Shown here: in pieces, positions 58,912 through 64,000 of the stretch
Layout: each line of letters opens with the position of its first letter
Position numbering within the stretch: position 1 is the first letter of the stretch
Assembly (NCBI GenBank): GCA_030142905.1
Contig: JASJOG010000188.1
Location: 372,001 to 436,000 of the forward strand
DNA length: 64,000 nucleotides
Direction: 5' to 3'
Source of the DNA: Heliopora coerulea
Lineage: Eukaryota; Cnidaria; Anthozoa; Scleralcyonacea; Helioporidae
Notes under the pieces: model-generated
What the model saw: the letters and a program-made list of their open reading frames with translations, nothing else
What the model was told of the DNA's origin: nothing
Database searches by the model: none
Made by a program: the position numbers and the translations under genes

Positions 58912-59035
58912 AGGAAAATTTTTGTTTGCTGTCGCTACGATTATCAGGCAACTGACCTCAGTTGCCTAATGATCGCCTAAGCGCGTGAAACTCAGAGTAG
59001 CGACAGCAAACAAAAATTTGCCTTTGATTTGCGTT
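58901..59035. repeat. inverted-repeat PLE terminus
   Basis: AAATTTTTGTTTGCTGTCGC and three more bases at 58916-58938 are exactly complemented at 58997-59019. Imperfect pairing extends to both sides. Inside is a second hairpin (CAACTGA/TCAGTTG). It marks the junction between two PLE copies on the - strand. Confidence 0.85.
58961..59004 (+). ncRNA. hammerhead-like motif with mutated core (CUAAUGA)
   Basis: Stem I GUUGC/GCGAC (58961-58965, 59000-59004), CUAAUGA at 58966-58972, a stem II with CGC/GCG, GAAA at 58987-58990 and a minimal stem III ACUC-A-GAGU with A at the cleavage site. The usually invariant G of CUGAUGA is A here, so self-cleavage is unlikely. Stem III could only form stably between two RNA molecules or dimers, as proposed for minimal hammerheads. 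Confidence 0.5.
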
Positions 59036-59037
59036 TA

Positions 59038-59038
59038 C

Positions 59039-59101
<63 letters not shown>

Positions 59102-59120
59102 TATACATATATATATATAG
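59038..59120. repeat. (TA)n microsatellite
   Basis: A TA run interrupted by a few TATACATA units. Confidence 0.95.
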
Positions 59121-59227
59121 TAGATAAGTAAGCATGGGTAATTTTTCAGTAAGCAGAGTGCTCAATGCAAAGCTGCAGAGCTTTATAGTAATAATTTGTT
59201 GTTGCTTATCTAATATGTTTACAGCTT

Positions 59228-59269
59228 GTCGTTACACCGTGTTTCATGCTTTCGCAATCATCAGACTAC
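59228..59269 (-). ncRNA. hammerhead ribozyme motif at a PLE 3' end
   Basis: On the - strand, CUGAUGA is the complement of 59258-59264. Stem II is UUGC with a GAAA loop and GCAU (59246-59257). GAAA is the complement of 59242-59245. Stem III is ACAC-G-GUGU, then A at the cleavage site. Stem I is GUAGU/ACGAC with one internal mismatch. All core positions are intact. It lies about 60 bp downstream of the PLE frame at 59330-60175, the place expected for PLE hammerheads. The one-base loop of stem III suggests a dimeric fold. Confidence 0.65.
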
Positions 59270-59329
59270 TAAATAATCTCAACATTCAACTGAGCTTATA
59301 TACAGTTCCGGTGGCGAGATCAAGAGGTG

Positions 59330-60481
59330 TTAATTATTAGGTGGCGCTTCTTTAAAGTTGCGTAATAGGTTTTTTTTTTTGATGTGTCGACAATTCGACA
59401 GCAGTTCGTTGCACCTATTAACTAATTTATAGTTTTGGAATATGATGTGGTACTTTTCAGCCAAAGAAAGCTTGCATCTTTTCGATTCGTTTTGATAAGC
59501 AGGGGCCTTCTCAAGAATTGACCACTTAATTGATTCATAAGTGATCCCTCTTTTCAGCAAGTCCCAGATGTATTTAGAAAGTTCGGTATAGTTAATTTTG
59601 TTTTCGGTATAGTTAATTTTGTTTGTAAAGGCGGTCTTTGAATGTTTTCTCCGTAAGTCCGATGTATTTGTGCGGTCGTTGTCGGAACCATTGGTCACGT
59701 TGGCACGGTAAACCAAGCTTTTTGTGAGGCAATTTCCTTCGAGGGGACAGGTCTCCTTAACTTTGCGGATGCATTTCCTTTACTCGCGTTTTTGTTGGGG
59801 GTTCAGAACTTTCTGGTTGTGCGACCGTACGATGCTTGCCATGTTTGGCATGCAACTGTAACTGACCTTGGTGTTATTTCTATTAAAAATCTTGTGAAAC
59901 TTGTAGCCGGGCGGAAAGTGTTTGTCGAGTAGCTGAAGAAATTTCTTGGCGACGTTTGTTTGCATGTTCATGCTGTACAGGGGGTTGAACCAAATAATGT
60001 TTCTTTTTCTGCTTTTGGTACTCTTGTTGCGTTCTGGGTTGGATATGACGTCGTACTTAATTGGTTCTTTGTGACCGCTGCCTTTCAGTGCTTCGTTGTA
60101 AAAAGTGCTGCGAACAAGGGCAGATAATGTGATAAGCCAATCAGCGCGTTTGTTTACATCGTTGGGGCGGACCAATCAAACTGCTCGATTTTACCAACAT
60201 GTCTGAATTTACTGGGCATAACTGCGAAAGACTATACCTCAGAAAAAGCCTTCCGTCAACGCGAATTTCAAAGAGAAAACGAACTGATTCGGATAGTATA
60301 TGATTTTTTCTTCAAATTTGTCGTGGGGATATGTAATGCGTTCCTTAACAAGAAAAATATCGGCTTTCGAACCGGGAGTTACGAAATGCTCACGACCGAG
60401 TTCATGTTTAACGTTGTCTATGTGAAAAAGCCAACATAAATTTATTTTTCCGTACGGGTTTTGATATCCTAGAGCTTTCAA
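59330..60481 (-). pseudogene. Penelope-like element, RT C-terminus and GIY-YIG nuclease, frameshifted
   Basis: Reading down the - strand, 60239-60481 is a weak upstream frame. 59780-60175 has IIWFNPLYSMNMQTNVAKKF and KVSYSCMPNMASIVRSHNQK, the PLE segment between RT and nuclease. A frame change leads to HKYIGLTEKTFKDRLYKQ, the GIY-YIG core, then back to ELSKYIWDLLKRG, IKWSILEKAPAYQNESKRC and LAEKYHII in 59330-59716. A short in-frame duplication (KINYTEN then KINYTEL, near 59584-59625) sits in the nuclease. Broken and not functional. Confidence 0.75.
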
Positions 60482-61330
60482 GGCTCTCCTTATCTCATAA
60501 ATACAAAAGTACGTAAAGTAGTGCTTTTCTTAGCTCTAAAACTAGTTCGAACACCTAGAGTTTGTATCTGGCTGATATCGGAAGATAATTTTGGCCTCTC
60601 TGTATCCTCGTGGCCTGCGAGAACGAAGCTGAGTGAAGGAAAGGAGTGTTAGTCAAATTAAACTCAAACCTAGTTTAGGAAAACGTTTGTTCAAAGTATG
60701 CCACTCGAATAGAAATGAAGAATTTATTGTTTTCGTGCATCTACCCGACGACAATTGCTAACCCTTGAAAGCAAACAAGAAACTCTTTATTCGTCTGCAA
60801 ATTCATCGAAGTCGTCCATCAGCTCGAGACCGTCCATCGTAATTGTCATCATTGTCACTCTTCACTTTATTGCAGTTTTCATAAATGGTATTACTTCAAG
60901 ATGGGGTCGTTCACTGGTCTCCCTGGAAGTTTAACCTTAAATTCTTGGATGACATGGCAAATTCGATAATACTGACATCCATACGTTGCATGCCAGGATG
61001 AAAGAATGTCCGCATCCTCGAAAGATCTGCCGCGATGGACGTTTAGTTCTACTCAAGGTAATTGCGACAGTTTTTGAAATTTAGTACTGAGCGTGCTCAC
61101 ATCCACTGGTGAACTCGCAGGGCCTTTTTTAATGAAGCTATCACTGGGACGCATTAGCAGCAGATGTCAGAGACTTCATGAAACCAGTACCAACCAGAAA
61201 ATACGTTGCCAAAGAGTGAGACAAATCCATTAGAATCCGTTTCCAGCCGATAATTTAAGAAAATAAAGTAGAAAACATACTCCGAGTATCAGTTCCATCT
61301 TGAACTCAAAATTTGAGAAAAGCAAGTGGA
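60482..61330. other. non-coding stretch, nothing recognised
   Basis: No recognisable protein, repeat or RNA gene. Confidence 0.45.
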
Positions 61331-61550
61331 CACAGTGTTCAATAGTAATATTTCGAATTTATTACAAATTCATCATCAGACTAATTTACACAAGCTAGAC
61401 CTAGGTCAATATATAGGCACAAGCGTGGTGACATCATACAGGAAGAATGTGTGACGAAAGAAATTGGAGTGTGAATGAGTGAAGTGTTATGTCAGGTCAA
61501 TTAATGAGAACGTGTAGGCGGAAGAAATTAGAGTGTGAATGATTAATGTG

Positions 61551-61759
61551 TTATGTCAGGTCAAATAATGAGAGTTCTTTGCTGGCTTTGAGTCCTACGT
61601 TAAGTTCTGGTTTTAGAGATTTGATGAAGAGTGCTTCCATTAGTAAAAGTCGGTTTTTGTTAAGTGAATTGCTAGCATATAGTATTTTGTAGTTGTTAAC
61701 GATGAGATTAGATAATTTGGAAACGCGTATCTGAGGAAGTGTTTTGTCAGTCAAGTCTG
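61551..61759 (-). pseudogene. Penelope-like element C-terminal fragment
   Basis: The - strand frame reads NYKILYASNSLNKNRLLLME, ALFIKSLKPELNVGLKASKE, matching the region just after the GIY-YIG domain of PLEs. It precedes the left arm of the inverted repeat at 61760. A hammerhead-like core lies just downstream on the same strand (61340-61379). Confidence 0.65.
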
Positions 61760-62009
61760 TTATTGCCCAGCAAATAATTTTGAAGAAGCCCATAATCAAA
61801 TACACATGTCAGGATACTTTGAAAGAAATTTAATGAGGAACTAACTTTTAGTCACTTTACAAGTAACATCATCAGAGTGTCTATTTACATGAAAATTTTC
61901 GGCTTAAATAACCTACACGATTACAAAAATAGAGGTGAGAGAAGGAGAGAATGATGAATGAGGTGTCATGACAGGGATTAAGGTGGAGGAGAAAAGAAAA
62001 GAAAAACAA

Positions 62010-62348
62010 TTAGAATAACAAGAGAGGAAATGACCTTATATTTACGTTGAGAGAGGGATTTATTTTAGCAATCAGCAAACTTTCTCGAATGAGAGTGTCT
62101 AATTCCGAACGGCCACTAGCTAAAACTGAGAAATCATCAAAAGAAATTGGGTGTCCAGTTTCTCTTTTATGTGTTAAAATGCTAGACAAAGACGGTGGGT
62201 GAGAGATCTCATTTCCTGTGTGTGCCGAAATGCCCATGTGTTCACAGATCCTAGTGTGTAAGTTTCGGGTTGTTTTCCGAAAAATTTCCTGTGTGTGCCG
62301 AAACTTACACACTAGGATCTGTGAACACATGGGCATTTCGGCACACAC
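62010..62348 (-). pseudogene. GIY-YIG nuclease C-terminal fragment of a PLE (left arm)
   Basis: The frame reads RNLHTRICEHMGISAHTGNE, LSSILTHKRETGHPISFDDF, SVLASGRSELDTLIRESLLI, AKINPSLNVNIRSFPLLLF. H-K-x-x-T-G-H-x-I-x-F-x-D-F and the E-S-L-x-I-x-K-x-x-P-x-L-N stretch are typical of the end of PLE GIY-YIG domains. The same text is repeated in inverted form on the + strand at 62303-62514. Confidence 0.75.
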
Positions 62349-62514
62349 AGGAAATGAGATCTCTCACCCACCGTCTTTGTCTAGCATTTTAACACATAAA
62401 AGAGAAACTGGACACCCAATTTCTTTTGATGATTTCTCAGTTTTAGCTAGTGGCCGTTCGGAATTAGACACTCTCATTCGAGAAAGTTTGCTGATTGCTA
62501 AAATAAATCCCTCT

Positions 62515-62838
62515 GTTTTTTGATGTCTGCTTCAATCATTGCTTCAATCATTCAATCATTGAATCATTCAATCATTCAATCATTCAATCATTCAATCATT
62601 GCTTCAATCATTGCTTCAAATCAATCAAAAACTGCTTCAATCATTATCTATATATAGTGGCTTCCGCTTAGGTCGCACATATATATATCGAATTTGCAAC
62701 TTAGCTCGCCATCTGAGTCTCGGTAGCTCAATGGTTAGAGCGTCTAACCGGTCATCAGAAGGTTGCGGGTTCGATCCCCGTCTGGGGCTCAGATATCGTT
62801 TTCTGAGTATCGAGCTTGAAGATCGTTCATCTACTTCT
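62515..62838 (+). mobile_element. tRNA-derived SINE, best-preserved copy
   Basis: The insertion is flanked by the 12-bp duplication ATAAATCCCTCT (62503-62514 and 62839-62850). It starts with an ATTCAATC-type simple repeat (62530-62630). GTGGCTTCCGCTTAGGTCGC and the head follow: A-box-like TAGCTCAATGGTTAGAGC near 62724-62741, B box GGTTCGATCCCC near 62768-62779, CTCAG..TTTTCTGAG and GATCGTTCATCTACTTCT. The intact opposite arm of the host palindrome is the empty site, so the insertion came after the inversion. Confidence 0.9.
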
Positions 62839-63142
62839 ATAAATCCCTCTCTCAACGTAAATATAAGGTCATTTCCTCTCTTGTTATTCTAATTGTTTTT
62901 CTTTTCTTTTCTCCTCCACCTTAATCCCTGTCATGACACCTCATTCATCATTCTCTCCTTCTCTCACCTCTATTTTTGTAATCGTGTAGGTTATTTAAGC
63001 CGAAAATTTTCATGTAAATAGACACTCTGATGATGTTACTTGTAAAGTGACGAAACGTTAGTTCCTCATTAAATTTCTTTCAAAGTATCCTGACATGTGT
63101 ATTTGATTATGGGCTTCTTCAAAATTATTTGCTGGGCAATAA

Positions 63143-63378
63143 TCTTTATCACTAGACTTCGTTTTCCGCCTGGTATCTCGATTGCCGAAATCCTAACCAA
63201 GTCTATTATGTTAAGTGTGACAGTATCTTGTGCGTTCTTGCATTCTAAAAAGTGTTGTCCTACTGCACTCGTGTCATGTTTAGTGGCATGTTCATGGAGT
63301 CTTGTTTTGAGGCATCTTTCGGTTTTTCCAATGTAAGAATAGCCGCAAGCAGGACAGGTTATTTGGTAAATGGAAGTA
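63143..63378 (-). pseudogene. GIY-YIG nuclease fragment of a PLE
   Basis: The - strand reads YQITCPACGYSYIGKTERCL, KTRLHEHATKHDTSAVGQHF, LECKNAQDTVTLNIIDLV and GGKRSLVIKIIAQQI. YSYIGKT with the following R-L-x-E-H is the GIY-YIG core of PLE proteins. Downstream it runs into the right arm of the palindrome. The RT part is absent. A short (AAT)n run precedes it at about 63383-63400. Confidence 0.8.
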
Positions 63379-63506
63379 ATAATAATAATAATAGAGTAAT
63401 AAGCAAATAACTGGAAACTGCAAGCAAACTCAACTCCAGCTCTCTCAAATGTGAGAGGTCCGGTTGACTGACATGATGATATTACACTTTTTGAATTTTG
63501 ACGCAC

Positions 63507-64000
63507 TTGATATTTATGGGTTTGAAGGGTTTTTTACTGATATAAATCCAAGTGACAGAACTTTTTTTGTAACAATCTCTTCACCAGAAAGACTGGGAAG
63601 TTTACACCTTGATGAATTGATCCTTGAGGTGTTGAGCAATCCCGAGCATTTCAACAGGCCCTTTTTAAAATTATTGTTAGATAATCTGAAAAACTTAGCA
63701 ACCTTAAATTTCAAATTTTTAATTCTTTTCCTGCAATGAATTCAAATTTTTAAGTGGCACAAATGTGCATCAATATTAGTGCAGTTCATGATAGCAGGCA
63801 TCTACCTCCTTGGCTTTCTCAGTTATCCAACCAGCTCTATCAGTTTCCTTTGCACTTCCTAGTGAAAAGGGGTGGAAATTTTACACAAGATACTTATCAA
63901 AAACTACCCTAGAATGTAGCGTAGGTTGGAATGTTAGATTACTAGTTTTGTGCTGACAAATTGAAGTAAACGTACAAGCAGAATGGCCATGTGATAATGA
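63507..64000. other. window end, nothing confidently recognised
   Basis: A + strand frame of up to 91 codons (63464-63739) is Leu- and Phe-rich, with LGSLHLDELILEVLSNPEHF. It has no family I recognise and may be chance. The rest is non-coding. Confidence 0.3.

Larger units (their letters stand above)
61760..63142. repeat. large inverted repeat of PLE sequence, ~500-bp arms
   Basis: Left arm 61760-62272 and right arm 62303-63142 are nearly perfect complements around a 30-bp spacer. The right arm is longer only because a SINE inserted at 62515-62838. Both arms carry the PLE terminal region, and the right-arm copy shows a hammerhead-like core on the + strand at 63027-63055. Confidence 0.9.

Noticed and set aside
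62720..62792. Possible functional tRNA gene
   Set aside because: A and B boxes are good, but the anticodon region does not give a normal 5-bp stem with a 7-nt loop. The same head and tail recur at 14117, 45330 and elsewhere, with a target-site duplication, so it is a SINE.

Overview
The window looks like animal nuclear DNA, most likely from a cnidarian such as a stony coral or sea anemone. It is AT-rich, has introns with GT..AG borders, and is crowded with Penelope-like elements (PLEs), RLE- and APE-type LINEs, hAT and pogo/Tigger DNA transposons, tRNA-derived SINEs and long microsatellites. The cnidarian assignment is an inference from this combination; no species is claimed.

The one convincing host gene lies on the + strand between about 22.1 and 49.2 kb. 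A single 5.8-kb exon (22101-27882) encodes an unrecognised N-terminus, a long leucine-rich-repeat (LRR) array made of near-identical 141-bp units, a Roc GTPase with readable G motifs, an acidic repeat and a COR-type region. It is followed by a 48-nt exon, a 14-kb transposon-filled intron, a Death-domain-like exon (42213-42497), two paralogous 87-nt linker exons, three more tandem Death-like exons (47018-48646) and a short C-terminal exon. Every junction was checked by hand and keeps the reading frame. The predicted product is an LRR-Roc-COR protein with four Death-fold domains, about 2.4 thousand residues long, probably an intracellular signalling or innate-immune scaffold. A frameshifted, 5'-truncated paralogue lies 4 kb upstream (17579-18772).

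Layout: 1-3.7 kb holds non-coding sequence, a pyrimidine tract and a 50-bp minisatellite. 3.77-8.36 kb is a fold-back element with 1.1-kb arms, the left arm carrying two further insertions. 8.4-11.6 kb is mostly unremarkable. 11.6-14.9 kb holds PLE fragments, a hammerhead ribozyme candidate, a broken cysteine-rich gene, a SINE and a LINE endonuclease fragment. 15.5-16.8 kb is a second fold-back. 17-19.2 kb holds a LINE 3' end, the LRR pseudogene and a 47-bp minisatellite. 19.2-22.1 kb is non-coding.

29.6-42.1 kb, inside the big intron, alternates R4/Dong-like LINE fragments on the - strand with an ~830-bp repeat on the + strand. These are separated by (ATT)n tracts and broken by two hAT-type miniature elements. 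43.9-45.5 kb holds a SINE dimer split by a Tigger-like element that carries a HIRAN-like reading frame. 46.05 kb carries a complete hammerhead ribozyme motif on the - strand. 50-51.3 kb holds a duplicated intron segment, microsatellites and paired SINEs. 51.4-60.5 kb is a nest: a PLE split by a 5.5-kb hAT element, which is itself invaded by a LINE. It is followed by two hammerhead motifs and another PLE. 61.3-63.5 kb is a ~500-bp-armed inverted repeat of PLE sequence with a SINE in one arm.
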